Source: Streptococcus ilei (GTDB taxonomy: Bacteria > Bacillota > Bacilli > Lactobacillales > Streptococcaceae). Taken from it: 64,000 bases of DNA. The stretch covers positions 1,922,001 through 1,986,000 of the forward strand of contig NC_022584.1 of assembly GCF_000479335.1 (NCBI RefSeq). Direction: 5' to 3'. Below the pieces are notes generated by a model. The model did not search any database. It had not been told where the DNA came from and worked only from the letters and a program-made list of their open reading frames with translations. A program made the translations under genes and the position numbers. Below, piece by piece: positions 15,970 to 25,781 of the stretch. Numbering within the stretch: the first letter of the stretch is position 1; each line of letters starts with the position of its first letter.

Positions 15970-18900
15970 ATGAGTAAACAGCGTTTCTCATTGAGAAAAT
16001 ATAAATTTGGTGTTGCATCGGTGCTGTTAGGGTCGGTCCTTGTCTTTGGAGCAGGAAATGTAAGTGCGGATGAAACAAAACAACCAGAGACGGCAGTAAT
16101 TGCATCTGCAGAAGCAAATCCAGCGTTGCCAAGCGAGTCTGCTTCTCCTGTAAGTGATCAAGCAAATGAGCAGACTAGAGACTCAGTAGTTGAAAATGGT
16201 AAAGTTGTTGACGAGCCAGCCTCTTCAGAAAAAGGGGCAACAAGTCCATCTGTCGAATCAGGTAGCCAAGTAGTTGCCCAGGAAGCAAAAACAGAGGATA
16301 AAGCTACTGAAAAGCAAGTAGAAGCTGTAACTAAAATTGAGGCTAAACCTGCAGAAAAAGCAAGTGAGGGACAGGAAAAAACAGAAGTTAAACCCTCTTC
16401 AACAGAGGAGAAGGCTGAGGCTAACCCTGCAACAGAAGCAAGAGCTGAAAAGAAAGCTGAAGACAAACCATTCAGTATCAGCAGCAATACGATTATTAAT
16501 GTGCCTCAAACTTGGGAAAAAGGCTACAAGGGTGAAGGGACTGTTGTTGCAGTCATTGACTCTGGTTTAGATGTCTACCATGAAGTATTGCGGATTTCAG
16601 ACCCGACAAAAGGGAAGTTCAAAAATCAAACAGAATTAGAAGCTGCAAAAAAAGCAGCGGGAATTGACTACGGAAAATGGTACAACGATAAGGTCGTCTT
16701 TGCTTATGATTATATGGATGGAGATGACAATATCAAAGAAAAAGACCATGATTCACATGGTATGCACGTAACAGGGATTGCGACTGGGAACCCTGACAAA
16801 AAAGCTGGGGATGGCAACTATGTATACGGAGTTGCTCCAGAAGCCCAAGTGATGTTTATGCGTGTTTTCTCTGATCGTAGTGGATCAACCAGTGATGTTG
16901 TCTATGTGAAAGCGATTGATGACGCAGTTGCATTGGGAGCGGACGTCATCAACATGAGTTTGGGATCTGTGACAGGTTCTACTGTGAATGCTAGTCCCGC
17001 TGTCCGGGAAGCTATCCAACGAGCACGCGCAAAAGGGGTTAGCGTCATTATCGCGGCAGGAAATAGCAATACCTATGGATACGGTTATGACAATCCAAGT
17101 GCTGAAAACCCTGATTACGGTGTCGTGGGGAGTCCTTCAACCGTAGAAGAGTCTATTTCAGTTGCATCCGTAAATGATTCGGTTGTAACAGAAGAAGTCT
17201 TTACAGTTCGAGGCTTGGAAGACAATGCCGACTTGGATAAAGGAAAATTCACCTATACAGCAGCTGAAACAGATGCCAATTTCGAAAATGGGAAAGAATA
17301 TGATTATGTAGATGCTGGTTTGGGGCGTGAGAGTGATTTAGACAGTCTCGATTTGACTGGTAAAGTTGCCCTTATCAAACGTGGCGAAATCACCTTCTCA
17401 GATAAGGTCGCTAATGTCTATAAAAAAGGAGCAATTGGAGCCCTTATTTACAACAGTGTCGAAGGCGCGAATGTCAAAATGGGCCTCGAAGGGGATGCGA
17501 GAAAGATCCCTGCTGTTTTCATTTCTAAGCGCTATGGAGAAGCGATTAAAGGTAAAGACTACAAGCTTGTCTTTGATGGTAGCTTAGACAATCGTCCAAA
17601 CCCTGATGCAGATAAGATGTCAGATTTCTCCAGTTGGGGAGTCTCAACAGATGGCCAATTAAAACCGGATGTCACAGCACCTGGTGGGTCGATCTTTTCA
17701 TCTCTAAATGACAATAGCTATGGTAGTATGAGCGGAACCAGTATGGCCTCCCCTCATGTAGCTGGGGTATCGGCTTTGGTGAAGGAATACCTCCAAGCTC
17801 ATCATCCAGAACTTTCGCCAGAGGAGCTATCTGCAACAGTCAAAGCCTTAATCATGTCAACCGCAAAACCGCACCTCAACAAAGAAACGGGTGCTTACAC
17901 TTCGGTACGTCAACAAGGGGCGGGGATTGTGGATACTGCTGCAGCGGTTTCAACAGACCTATATGTAACGAATGAAGATGCTTACCCAAGCGTAACTCTT
18001 GGCAATGTCGAGGATCGGTTTAGTTTTGATGTGACCGTTCATAATATTTCTGATACTGACAGAGAGTTGAAGATGATTGTGAATACCACTACCGACGATG
18101 TAAAAGATGATCGCTTTACCTTGAAGCCTCGGAAATTAACAGAGACGGTATGGCCAAATGTAACTGTAAAAGCCCATAGTAGTCAGACAGTGACAGTGAC
18201 TGTCGATGCGTCTAAGTTTGCAGAGGAATTGACTAAATTGATGCCGAACGGTTACTTCCTAGAAGGATTTGTTCGCTTTGTGGATCCAGCAGATGACGGC
18301 GATGTGGTTAGCATTCCATTTATGGGCTTCCGTGGTTCTTTCCAAAATATCCCTGCGGTTGAAAAACCAATCTACAATTTGGTAAGAGAAGGGAAATCAG
18401 GATTCTACTATGATGTTCCAGAAACCAAACATGTGCCATCAAAGACGAATGTAACATCCTTAGTCTCTAACGCTAACGACGTGCTCTATTCGACTGCTAA
18501 GAAGGAAACAGCAGAACGAAGCCCAATCGTTCTTGGGACAGTAGAAACTCCAGAAGGTTTGAATGTCCTCCATTTAGATGCGGATGGCAATGTACGTCTG
18601 GCTATTTCTCCAGATGGAGATGGAAACAAAGATTACGTGCAGTACCGGGCTGTAGTCTTGCGAAACCTAAAAAATATGAAAGCAGCTGTCTACAAGGCAG
18701 ATGATCAAGCATTTGCTCAGCCAGTTTGGACAAGTACAGGAGCTTTCTCTGCTCGTAAGAATTATTTTGACGGACGTGGGAAACGATCTTATCTAGTCGA
18801 CAACACGGCTTGGGAAGGAACTAATGCCAAGGGTGAAAAGGTGGCGGATGGTCACTATATCTATGAGGTTCGTTATACGCCAGCAGTTCCAGGAGCAGAG

Positions 18901-20460
18901 GAGCAAGTTGTTCGCTTTAACCTCCAAATTGATACCCAAAAACCAGTCTTGACTTCAGGTTACACGACCAAGAAGGATGGGGTAGAAACCTTCTATGCTC
19001 GTAAAACAAAAGATGTTGGCAATGGTGGAATCTTACGAGAGCAAGTCTTCTATGTCAAGACCTTTGATGAAGAGGGGACCCTAGTTAAGGAGGGGAAAGA
19101 CGCCCTAGGGAAGACTAGCCGTTTTGAAAACCGTGTCTATTTAACGGCAAATGAAGATGGAGGCTATACTCTTCCAGAAGGAATCAGTAAAGACTTACTT
19201 TACTATGTGGTTGAAGATTACGCTGGAAACCGCGACTTTGCCTCTCTTGCTGATTTTGCTGCTACTGAGGATAGTGGCCGAATTAAGGTATCAGTCCTAG
19301 ATGCCGATACACATCAAGAATTAGATACTGATTTTGTCTACCGTATCAAAGATGAACAAGGGCAGTATGTCAACTTAGATAAAGGGAAAGAAATCAATTT
19401 CCTTAAGTTTGGTAGCTATGTTGCAGAACTCTTTGCCTATGACAAATCAGATCTGAAACTCGTCAGCGAACGAACTCAGAAATTTGAAATCACTGCAGAG
19501 GATAGCTTTAAGACCATCGAATTCTTGGCCAAAGAGATTGTCACTGCTCCTTTGAGCCTGGTCTTTGATCAAGCAGTACCTAGAACAACACCAGTTGTCT
19601 TGAAGAATCAAGCTGGTGAAACCTTTGTTCTTCCAGTTCAACGCTATGGCAAGAATGCTTTTGGGAAAGATGTCCCAGTTGGAACTTATACGATTTCAGT
19701 CAGTCTACCAACAGGCTATGAGTTGTTTGAGGATGCACCGACTGTGACCGTTCTGGCGGATCAAAACAACCTCGCAAAACTTTCTGTTGTCATTAAGACC
19801 CAATTGTTGCAATTGCTGGCTCAACAAGCTAACTTGACCAGCACTCCTCAGTACTTTAATGCAACAAGTGAAAAACGTTTAGCTTATGATGCAGCATACC
19901 AAGAAGCTCAGAAAGCTCTTGCGACTAAGTTATCACAAGCAGAAGTTGACCAAATCTTTTCAAATCTTGGATTGGTAACCAGTCAATTAGATGGGAAAGA
20001 GTCTGATTTCACAGCGCTAAAATCAGCTATTGCTGCCTATGATGCGACTTCAAAAACAGGCCGTTATGCGAACGCTAAGGATTCTGCTCGACGTGCCTTT
20101 GATCAAAGCTTTAAGGAGTTGGCTCTCTTGCTCGTCCGCGAAGGTGTGACACAAGAGCAAATCAACCAAGCGCTTGCGAACTACCAGGCGGCTGATCAAC
20201 AATTAACTGGCAAAACAACCGATTTCTCAAGTCTTAAGAAATTGATTGCAGCAGAACTCCAGTTCCAAGCTAAGAACGCTAAGTTTATCTATGCAGCAGA
20301 TAAGGTGAAGGTGAATTACCTTCAAGCCTTTATCCGCGCTCAAGCAGTACTGGCTAATCCTGGTGCTAGTCAACAGGAAGTCAAGGCGGCCTTAGCAGAG
20401 GTTAAAGCTGCTAAGAAAAAATTAAATGGGAAAAAACCAAAGGTTGCAAAACGCCCATAA
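15970..20460 (+). CDS. YSIRK-type subtilisin-like surface serine protease without a sorting signal
   Basis: 1496 residues. The YSIRK-like signal peptide (FSLRKYKFGVASVLLG) ends near residue 33 (VSA/DE). A Lys/Glu/Ala/Ser-rich linker runs to about 160. The S8 peptidase has catalytic Asp197 (AVIDSGLD), His263 (DSHGMHVTG) and Ser591 (SGTSMASPHVAG). A PA domain is inserted near 400-540, then C5a-peptidase-like Fn3 domains. From about 1280 there are helical FIVAR-like repeats. The family normally ends in an LPxTG anchor; this protein stops at NGKKPKVAKRP with no LPxTG, no hydrophobic segment and none in any frame before the terminator. It is secreted, or an anchor-less derivative. Confidence 0.9.
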   Translation: MSKQRFSLRKYKFGVASVLLGSVLVFGAGNVSADETKQPETAVIASAEANPALPSESASPVSDQANEQTRDSVVENGKVVDEPASSEKGATSPSVESGSQVVAQEAKTEDKATEKQVEAVTKIEAKPAEKASEGQEKTEVKPSSTEEKAEANPATEARAEKKAEDKPFSISSNTIINVPQTWEKGYKGEGTVVAVIDSGLDVYHEVLRISDPTKGKFKNQTELEAAKKAAGIDYGKWYNDKVVFAYDYMDGDDNIKEKDHDSHGMHVTGIATGNPDKKAGDGNYVYGVAPEAQVMFMRVFSDRSGSTSDVVYVKAIDDAVALGADVINMSLGSVTGSTVNASPAVREAIQRARAKGVSVIIAAGNSNTYGYGYDNPSAENPDYGVVGSPSTVEESISVASVNDSVVTEEVFTVRGLEDNADLDKGKFTYTAAETDANFENGKEYDYVDAGLGRESDLDSLDLTGKVALIKRGEITFSDKVANVYKKGAIGALIYNSVEGANVKMGLEGDARKIPAVFISKRYGEAIKGKDYKLVFDGSLDNRPNPDADKMSDFSSWGVSTDGQLKPDVTAPGGSIFSSLNDNSYGSMSGTSMASPHVAGVSALVKEYLQAHHPELSPEELSATVKALIMSTAKPHLNKETGAYTSVRQQGAGIVDTAAAVSTDLYVTNEDAYPSVTLGNVEDRFSFDVTVHNISDTDRELKMIVNTTTDDVKDDRFTLKPRKLTETVWPNVTVKAHSSQTVTVTVDASKFAEELTKLMPNGYFLEGFVRFVDPADDGDVVSIPFMGFRGSFQNIPAVEKPIYNLVREGKSGFYYDVPETKHVPSKTNVTSLVSNANDVLYSTAKKETAERSPIVLGTVETPEGLNVLHLDADGNVRLAISPDGDGNKDYVQYRAVVLRNLKNMKAAVYKADDQAFAQPVWTSTGAFSARKNYFDGRGKRSYLVDNTAWEGTNAKGEKVADGHYIYEVRYTPAVPGAEEQVVRFNLQIDTQKPVLTSGYTTKKDGVETFYARKTKDVGNGGILREQVFYVKTFDEEGTLVKEGKDALGKTSRFENRVYLTANEDGGYTLPEGISKDLLYYVVEDYAGNRDFASLADFAATEDSGRIKVSVLDADTHQELDTDFVYRIKDEQGQYVNLDKGKEINFLKFGSYVAELFAYDKSDLKLVSERTQKFEITAEDSFKTIEFLAKEIVTAPLSLVFDQAVPRTTPVVLKNQAGETFVLPVQRYGKNAFGKDVPVGTYTISVSLPTGYELFEDAPTVTVLADQNNLAKLSVVIKTQLLQLLAQQANLTSTPQYFNATSEKRLAYDAAYQEAQKALATKLSQAEVDQIFSNLGLVTSQLDGKESDFTALKSAIAAYDATSKTGRYANAKDSARRAFDQSFKELALLLVREGVTQEQINQALANYQAADQQLTGKTTDFSSLKKLIAAELQFQAKNAKFIYAADKVKVNYLQAFIRAQAVLANPGASQQEVKAALAEVKAAKKKLNGKKPKVAKRP

Positions 20461-20489
20461 CCTTACCCTTTCTTTGAAAGGAATTTCTA

Positions 20490-20523
20490 CAAGTCTGAAA
20501 CAACAGTTTCGGACTTGTTTTTT
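20490..20523 (+). terminator. Terminator of the surface protease gene
   Basis: Arms CAAGTCTGAAAC and GTTTCGGACTTG (one G-U pair), followed by a run of Ts. Confidence 0.9.
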
Positions 20524-20524
20524 G

Positions 20525-20553
20525 TTTACACTCGAATAGAAATCTGCTATAAT
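20525..20553 (+). promoter_or_regulatory. glyQS promoter
   Basis: -35 TTTACA (20525-20530), 17-bp spacer, extended -10 TGC-TATAAT (box 20548-20553). Confidence 0.8.
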
Positions 20554-20560
20554 ACTAGTC

Positions 20561-20757
20561 AAGAAAGAAAGGCTTATGGCGTTTTTTTAGCGAGCTTGGG
20601 ACAGTGAAAGCCAAGTGGAACAAGATAGGCAAGTGGCGCTTTCTCTCAGTAGATAGCTGAGTACAGTAGAATAAAATGAAGTAATAAATTAGGGTGGAAC
20701 CGCGTTTCTGACGCCCCTAGGTCACTTGACTTAGGGGGAAAGACACGGTTCTTTTTG
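20561..20757 (+). promoter_or_regulatory. Glycine T-box leader (tRNA-Gly sensor) of glyQS
   Basis: The conserved T-box AGGGTGGAACCGCG is at 20691-20704. It is followed by the terminator/antiterminator region: an inner stem CCCCTAGG...CTTAGGGG inside an outer pairing of AACCG with CGGTT, then CTTTTT. A GGC triplet at 20618-20620 in the stem I region is the likely glycine specifier codon (inference). Uncharged tRNA-Gly should stabilise the antiterminator and turn on glyQS. Between this leader and glyQ lies the anomalous insert described below. Confidence 0.9.
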
Positions 20758-20765
20758 TATTCTAG

Positions 20766-20993
20766 GTCGCAATAAATTATAGAAAATGGAGTAAATAATG
20801 TCTAAAAAACTAACCTTTCACTGCGTCAGTGGCAGAGACCTCCTTTCAGTCGGGCTGTCCCACGCTCAGCACTAGGGTGCCTGAGCTAGACGCAGTACTA
20901 ACTCGTCTTGCCTCGTATGATCGACGAGGCAGACTCGTGTCGCAAGAAATTATAGAAAATGGAGTAAAACATGTCTAAAAAATTGACTTTTCA
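20766..20993 (+). repeat. Diverged 55-bp direct duplication of the glyQ start region around a 118-bp insert
   Basis: 20766-20820 and 20939-20993 both run from GTCGCAA through the SD and ATG into codon 7 of glyQ and match at 49 of 55 positions. Two of the codon changes are synonymous (CTA/TTG Leu, ACC/ACT Thr). The 118 bp between (20821-20938) contain CTGCGTC (20821-20827) complementary to GACGCAG further in, a GCTCAG/CTGAGC hairpin and a GCCTCGT/ACGAGGC hairpin. The stretch holds no gene of normal size. Confidence 0.85.
20798..20875 (+). pseudogene. Truncated glyQ start giving a 25-codon ORF
   Basis: The left duplicate keeps the SD (GGAG) and ATG and begins like glyQ (MSKKLTFH). It then runs into the insert and stops at TAG 20873-20875. 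It is probably a translatable relic upstream of the real glyQ. Any role as a leader peptide is speculation. Confidence 0.55.
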
Positions 20994-21888
20994 AGAGATT
21001 ATTTTGACTTTGCAACAATACTGGAATGACCAGGGTTGTATGCTCATGCAGGCTTATGATAATGAAAAGGGTGCGGGTACGATGAGTCCTTACACCTTCC
21101 TTCGCGCCATTGGTCCGGAACCATGGAATGCGGCTTATGTAGAGCCATCTCGTCGTCCAGCAGACGGTCGTTACGGGGAAAATCCAAACCGTCTTTACCA
21201 ACACCACCAATTCCAAGTGGTCATGAAACCATCACCATCAAACATTCAAGAACTTTACCTTGAGTCATTGGAAAAATTGGGTATCAATCCTTTAGAGCAT
21301 GATATTCGCTTCGTAGAAGATAACTGGGAAAATCCATCAACTGGTTCAGCTGGTCTTGGTTGGGAAGTTTGGCTGGATGGTATGGAAATCACTCAGTTCA
21401 CTTACTTCCAACAGGTCGGTGGCTTGGCAACAGGTCCTGTTACCGCTGAGGTCACTTATGGTTTGGAACGTTTGGCTTCTTACATCCAGGAAGTAGACTC
21501 AGTTTATGATATCGAGTGGGCTCCGGGTGTAAAATATGGAGAAATCTTCCTTCAACCAGAATATGAGCACTCAAAATACAGCTTTGAAGTTTCTGACCAA
21601 GATATGCTTCTTGAAAACTTCGAAAAATTTGAAAAAGAGGCCGGACGTGCTTTGGAATTGGGTCTCGTTCACCCAGCCTATGACTACGTTTTGAAATGTT
21701 CACATACCTTTAACTTACTTGATGCTCGTGGAGCGGTATCTGTTACAGAACGTGCCGGCTACATTGCCCGCATCCGTAACTTGGCCCGTGTCGTAGCTAA
21801 GACCTTCGTCGCAGAACGCAAGAAACTCGGTTACCCACTTCTCGACGAAGCCACACGCGCAAAACTCCTAGCAGAAGAGGAAGAATAA
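20971..21888 (+). CDS. glyQ: Glycyl-tRNA synthetase alpha subunit
   Basis: 305 residues; the catalytic subunit of the bacterial alpha2-beta2 enzyme. It has the family signature [22 protein letters not shown], then [14 protein letters not shown] and [19 protein letters not shown], together forming the class II active site. The start at ATG 20971 follows a GGAG SD; it is the second, intact copy of the duplicated start region. It pairs with glyS 206 bp downstream. The long gap between the two subunit genes is filled by structured RNA copy C. Confidence 0.97.
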   Translation: MSKKLTFQEIILTLQQYWNDQGCMLMQAYDNEKGAGTMSPYTFLRAIGPEPWNAAYVEPSRRPADGRYGENPNRLYQHHQFQVVMKPSPSNIQELYLESLEKLGINPLEHDIRFVEDNWENPSTGSAGLGWEVWLDGMEITQFTYFQQVGGLATGPVTAEVTYGLERLASYIQEVDSVYDIEWAPGVKYGEIFLQPEYEHSKYSFEVSDQDMLLENFEKFEKEAGRALELGLVHPAYDYVLKCSHTFNLLDARGAVSVTERAGYIARIRNLARVVAKTFVAERKKLGYPLLDEATRAKLLAEEEE

Positions 21889-21933
21889 AGAGAGTGTATT
21901 AATAGAATTGGATTATAGAATAATCCTACAGAA

Positions 21934-22067
21934 CCAGTTGCCGCAGTGATTGAGGTATCATTAGAGAAACTAATGATACCAGGCAAAATTGGAGACCTTA
22001 GGCTCCAATTTTAGCAATGAAACGACCTAGTCGGTTGCTTGCGTGCCAATCACATAAGGCAAACTGG
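21934..22067 (+). ncRNA. Structured RNA element, copy C (family B), between glyQ and glyS
   Basis: Same architecture as copies A and B but with extensively changed bases. P1 is CCAGTTGCC/GGCAAACTGG with one bulge, then GTGAT/ATCAC. P2 is GGTATCATTAG/CTAATGATACC. An enclosing helix GGCA/TGCC is followed by P3 AAATTGGAG, loop ACCTTAGG, CTCCAATTT, and P4 AACGAC/GTCGGTT. A GGATTA/TAATCC hairpin precedes P1. It lies inside the glyQS transcript on the coding strand. Confidence 0.75.
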
Positions 22068-22094
22068 AAAAAAGATATTTTCTGGAGAAAAAAC

Positions 22095-24131
22095 ATGACA
22101 AAAAACTTATTAGTAGAACTAGGACTTGAAGAGTTACCAGCCTACGTTGTCACACCAAGTGAAAAACAATTGGGTGAGAAAATGGCAGCCTTCTTGGATG
22201 ATAACCGCCTTTCATATGAAAGCATTCAAACCTTCTCAACTCCACGTCGTTTGGCTGTTCGTGTACTTGGTTTGGCTGATCAACAAACCGATTTGACAGA
22301 AGATTTTAAAGGACCTTCTAAGAAAATTGCCTTGGATGCTGATGGAAACTTCTCAAAAGCAGCGCAAGGCTTTGTTCGTGGAAAAGGCTTGACTGTAGAT
22401 GACATCGAATTCCGTGAAGTTAAGGGAGAAGAATACGTTTACGTGACGAAACATGAAGCTGGAAAACCTGCCAAAGAAGTCTTGGCCGGCGTTCCAGAAG
22501 TACTTGCTTCATTGACTTTCCCTGTCAGCATGCACTGGGCTAACAACACCTTTGAATACATTCGTCCAGTTCATACCTTGATTGTCCTTTTGGGTGATGA
22601 AGCGCTTGATCTCGACTTCTTGGATATCCATTCAGGTCGTGTGAGTCGCGGACACCGTTTCCTTGGACATGAAGTGGAAATTACCAATGCGGATTCGTAC
22701 GAAGAAGACCTTCGTACCGTTTACGTCATTGCAGACAGCAAAGAACGTGAAAACATGATTCGTGAGCAAATCAAAGCTATTGAAGCAGAACAAGGTGTTC
22801 AAGTCCAAATCGAAGAAGGACTTTTGAATGAAGTCTTGAACTTGGTCGAATACCCAACTGCCTTTATGGGAAGTTTCGATACTAAGTATTTGGACGTTCC
22901 AGAAGAAGTCTTGGTGACCTCAATGGAAACGCACCAACGTTACTTTGTTGTACGTGACCTTGACGGTAAGCTTAAACCAAACTTCATCTCAGTCCGTAAT
23001 GGGAATGCTGAGCACTTGGAAAATGTTATCCGAGGAAATGAAAAAGTCTTGGTGGCGCGTCTCGAAGATGGTGAATTCTTCTGGCGTGAAGACCAAAAAC
23101 TCAAGATTGAAGACCTGGTTGCTAAATTGGCACACGTGACTTTCCATGAAAAAATCGGTTCTCTTTCAGAACACATGGCCCGTGCTGGTGTCATTGCGGC
23201 TTCCTTGGCTGAGCAAGCTGGCTTGACTGCTGAAGAAAAAGCAGCTGTAGCTCGTGCAGCAGAAATCTACAAATTTGACCTCTTGACTGGTATGGTTGGA
23301 GAGTTTGATGAATTGCAAGGAATCATGGGTGAAAAATACGCCCTCCTTGCTGGTGAAGATGCTGCAGTAGCGACAGCTATCCGTGAGCACTATCTTCCTG
23401 ATTCAGCAGATGGAGCCCTTCCTGAAACCAAGGTTGGTGCCATCCTTGCTCTTGCGGATAAATTGGATACCCTTCTTTCCTTCTTCTCAGTCGGTTTGAT
23501 TCCGTCTGGTTCCAATGACCCTTATGCGCTTCGCCGTGCAACACAAGGGATTGTTCGTATCTTGGATGCCTTTGGTTGGAACATCCCGATGGATGAGTTA
23601 ATCGATAGTCTTTACGGACTTTCATTCGATAGTCTTTCGTATGCCAATCAAGCAGAAGTGCTCAACTTCATCAAGGCGCGTGTAGACAAGATGATGGGAC
23701 GCACATCTAAAGACATCAAAGAAGCTGTACTTGCTGGTTCAAACTTCGTGGTAGCGGATATGCTTGAAGCGGCTGAAGCTCTTTCAGAAGCTGCTAAGAC
23801 TGATGGTTATAAGGCAGCTGTTGAGTCACTCTCACGTGCTTTCAACTTGGCAGAAAAAGCAGATGCTTCAGTAGAGGTCGATGCTAGTCTCTTTGAAAAT
23901 GATCAAGAAAAAGCTCTTGCTAAGGCGATTGAAGAATTAGAATTGACAGGTTCAGCTAGCGACAAATTGGCTCAACTCTTTGCTCTTAGCCCAGTCATCG
24001 ATGCTTTCTTTGACAATACCATGGTTATGGCAGAAGATGAGGCTGTTAAAAAGAATCGTTTGGCCCTTCTTGCTAGTCTAGTAGCAAAAGCCAATAAAGT
24101 CGCAGCCTTTAACCAATTAAATACAAAATAA
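22095..24131 (+). CDS. glyS: Glycyl-tRNA synthetase beta subunit
   Basis: 678 residues from ATG 22095 ([25 protein letters not shown] at 22084-22087). The in-frame ATG at 22017 lies within RNA copy C and would add a non-homologous 26-residue N-terminus, so it is rejected. The beta subunit carries the tRNA-binding and HD-like domains ([40 protein letters not shown]). The complex charges tRNA-Gly and feeds back on its own T-box leader. Confidence 0.96.
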   Translation: MTKNLLVELGLEELPAYVVTPSEKQLGEKMAAFLDDNRLSYESIQTFSTPRRLAVRVLGLADQQTDLTEDFKGPSKKIALDADGNFSKAAQGFVRGKGLTVDDIEFREVKGEEYVYVTKHEAGKPAKEVLAGVPEVLASLTFPVSMHWANNTFEYIRPVHTLIVLLGDEALDLDFLDIHSGRVSRGHRFLGHEVEITNADSYEEDLRTVYVIADSKERENMIREQIKAIEAEQGVQVQIEEGLLNEVLNLVEYPTAFMGSFDTKYLDVPEEVLVTSMETHQRYFVVRDLDGKLKPNFISVRNGNAEHLENVIRGNEKVLVARLEDGEFFWREDQKLKIEDLVAKLAHVTFHEKIGSLSEHMARAGVIAASLAEQAGLTAEEKAAVARAAEIYKFDLLTGMVGEFDELQGIMGEKYALLAGEDAAVATAIREHYLPDSADGALPETKVGAILALADKLDTLLSFFSVGLIPSGSNDPYALRRATQGIVRILDAFGWNIPMDELIDSLYGLSFDSLSYANQAEVLNFIKARVDKMMGRTSKDIKEAVLAGSNFVVADMLEAAEALSEAAKTDGYKAAVESLSRAFNLAEKADASVEVDASLFENDQEKALAKAIEELELTGSASDKLAQLFALSPVIDAFFDNTMVMAEDEAVKKNRLALLASLVAKANKVAAFNQLNTK

Positions 24132-24164
24132 TGACCTGATGACAGGTAGAAAGTAGGTTTTATT

Positions 24165-24422
24165 ATGACACCTGAAAAAATTGCTCGAATCAATGAGCTT
24201 GCCAAAAAGAAAAAAGCAGAAGGCTTGACACCAGAAGAAGAGGTAGAACAAGCTAAACTTCGTGAAGAGTATATTGAAGGTTACAGACGCTCCGTCCGTC
24301 ATCACATTGAAGGTATCAAAGTTGTTGACGAAGAAGGAAATGATGTGACACCAGAAAAACTACGTCAAGTCCAACGGGAAAAAGGCTTGCATGGCCGTAG
24401 CCTTGATGATCCCAATTCATAA
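24165..24422 (+). CDS. DUF896 (YnzC-type) small protein
   Basis: 85 residues. The DUF896 pattern is clear: [54 protein letters not shown]. The family is a small two-helix cytoplasmic protein of uncertain role, related in Bacillus to a LexA-regulated gene. Here it follows glyS by 33 bp and is probably in the same transcript. A terminator follows. Confidence 0.88.
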   Translation: MTPEKIARINELAKKKKAEGLTPEEEVEQAKLREEYIEGYRRSVRHHIEGIKVVDEEGNDVTPEKLRQVQREKGLHGRSLDDPNS

Positions 24423-24432
24423 ATAGACAATA

Positions 24433-24468
24433 GAAAACTCGATCAGATATTGAACTGATCGAGTTTTC
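24433..24468. terminator. Bidirectional terminator
   Basis: Perfect 14-bp inverted repeat GAAAACTCGATCAG/CTGATCGAGTTTTC between the convergent DUF896 gene and the small minus-strand gene. Confidence 0.85.
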
Positions 24469-24482
24469 TAATTCTATATGGG

Positions 24483-24665
24483 CTACTCTGACTCCTCATC
24501 TCTATTTTTGTAGTTTTTCCATTGATTTTTAAATATCCAAATGGAGACGGCAAGAACAAAGGTAGCTGTCCAAAAAATCCAAGGGACAGGAGTTCGTAGG
24601 AAAAAGTAAACTGCAATAAGATCGGCCACTAGCAGGCCAAGGAGAAGGTATTTCTTATCTTTCAT
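24483..24665 (-). CDS. Small two-TM membrane protein, function unknown
   Basis: 60 residues (MKDKKYLLLGLLVADLIAVYFFL ... VPWIFWTATFVLAVSIWIF) with two transmembrane helices and a charged C-terminus (KNYKNRDEESE). It sits alone on the minus strand, convergent with DUF896 and divergent from rsmH. A TACAAT-like -10 lies shortly upstream on its strand. No family recognised. Confidence 0.65.
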   Translation of the reverse strand: MKDKKYLLLGLLVADLIAVYFFLRTPVPWIFWTATFVLAVSIWIFKNQWKNYKNRDEESE

Positions 24666-24803
24666 AGGGTTATTGTATCACAATTTGTTTCTCTAGGTCT
24701 ATTGGTTGATAGAATGAGGTTTTTAAAGAATAGGAACTTTTTATCCCGAAACAGTGTGTGGATAGAGGAAAGAATCTCAAGTGCATCCTGGTCAGATTTG
24801 TGG

Positions 24804-24809
24804 TAAAAT
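24804..24809 (+). promoter_or_regulatory. Extended -10 promoter of the rsmH-ftsL-pbpX-mraY operon
   Basis: TGG-TAAAAT (box 24804-24809), 10 bp before the rsmH ATG; no clear -35. The short distance implies a very short 5' leader. Confidence 0.5.
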
Positions 24810-24818
24810 AGATAGGAT

Positions 24819-25769
24819 ATGAGTAAAGAATTTCATCATGTAACGGTCTTGCTCCATGAAACGATTGATATGCTGGATATAAAGCCAGATGGAATCTATG
24901 TGGATGCCACATTAGGTGGAGCCGGCCATAGCGAATATTTATTAAGTCAATTAAGTGAAAAAGGACATTTATATGCCTTTGACCAGGATCAGCATGCGAT
25001 TGATAATGCGGAGAAACGATTGGCTCCTTACGTTGAAAAAGGCATGGTAACCTTCATCAAAGACAATTTCCGGAATCTTCAAGCGCGTCTCCAAGAATTG
25101 GGAGTCAGTGAAATTGATGGCATTTGTTATGACTTGGGAGTCTCTAGTCCTCAGTTAGATGAGCGGTCTCGTGGTTTTTCTTATAAAAAAGACGCTCCCT
25201 TGGACATGCGGATGAATCAAGACGCTTCTTTGACAGCTTATGAAGTAGTCAATACCTATGATTACCATGATTTGGTTCGCATCTTTTTCAAGTATGGGGA
25301 AGATAAATTCTCCAAACAAATTGCTAGAAAGATCGAACAAGCGCGTGCGATAAAACCGATTGAAACGACGACAGAATTAGCAGAGATTATTAAGTCGGCA
25401 AAACCAGCCAAGGAACTCAAGAAAAAGGGGCATCCAGCCAAACAAATTTTTCAGGCTATTCGGATCGAAGTCAATGATGAATTGGGAGCGGCTGATGAAT
25501 CAATCCAGCAGGCTATGGATTTGTTGGCAGTTGGTGGTCGTATTTCAGTCATTACCTTTCATTCCTTGGAAGATCGTTTGACCAAGCAATTGTTTAAAGA
25601 AGCTTCTACAGTAGATGTACCGAAGGGCTTGCCCTTCATCCCAGAGGACTTAAAACCAAAAATGGAATTAGTTTCTCGAAAACCGATTCTTCCAAGCCAA
25701 GAAGAGTTAGAAAATAACAACCGAGCTCATTCTGCAAAATTGCGGGTTGCTCAAAAAATTCATAAGTAA
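24819..25769 (+). CDS. rsmH: 16S rRNA (cytosine-1402 N4) methyltransferase
   Basis: 316 residues. Methylates C1402 in the ribosomal P site. N-terminal [19 protein letters not shown]-binding [16 protein letters not shown], then [28 protein letters not shown] and the C-terminal VISFHSLEDR-type motif ([16 protein letters not shown]). It opens the division/wall cluster as in other streptococci (formerly mraW). ftsL starts 12 bp after its stop. Confidence 0.96.
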   Translation: MSKEFHHVTVLLHETIDMLDIKPDGIYVDATLGGAGHSEYLLSQLSEKGHLYAFDQDQHAIDNAEKRLAPYVEKGMVTFIKDNFRNLQARLQELGVSEIDGICYDLGVSSPQLDERSRGFSYKKDAPLDMRMNQDASLTAYEVVNTYDYHDLVRIFFKYGEDKFSKQIARKIEQARAIKPIETTTELAEIIKSAKPAKELKKKGHPAKQIFQAIRIEVNDELGAADESIQQAMDLLAVGGRISVITFHSLEDRLTKQLFKEASTVDVPKGLPFIPEDLKPKMELVSRKPILPSQEELENNNRAHSAKLRVAQKIHK

Positions 25770-25781
25770 GAGGAAATGAAC

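Noticed and set aside
22017..22094. Upstream start for glyS giving 26 extra residues
   Set aside because: The extension lies in structured RNA copy C, has no homology-like content, and the SD fits ATG 22095.
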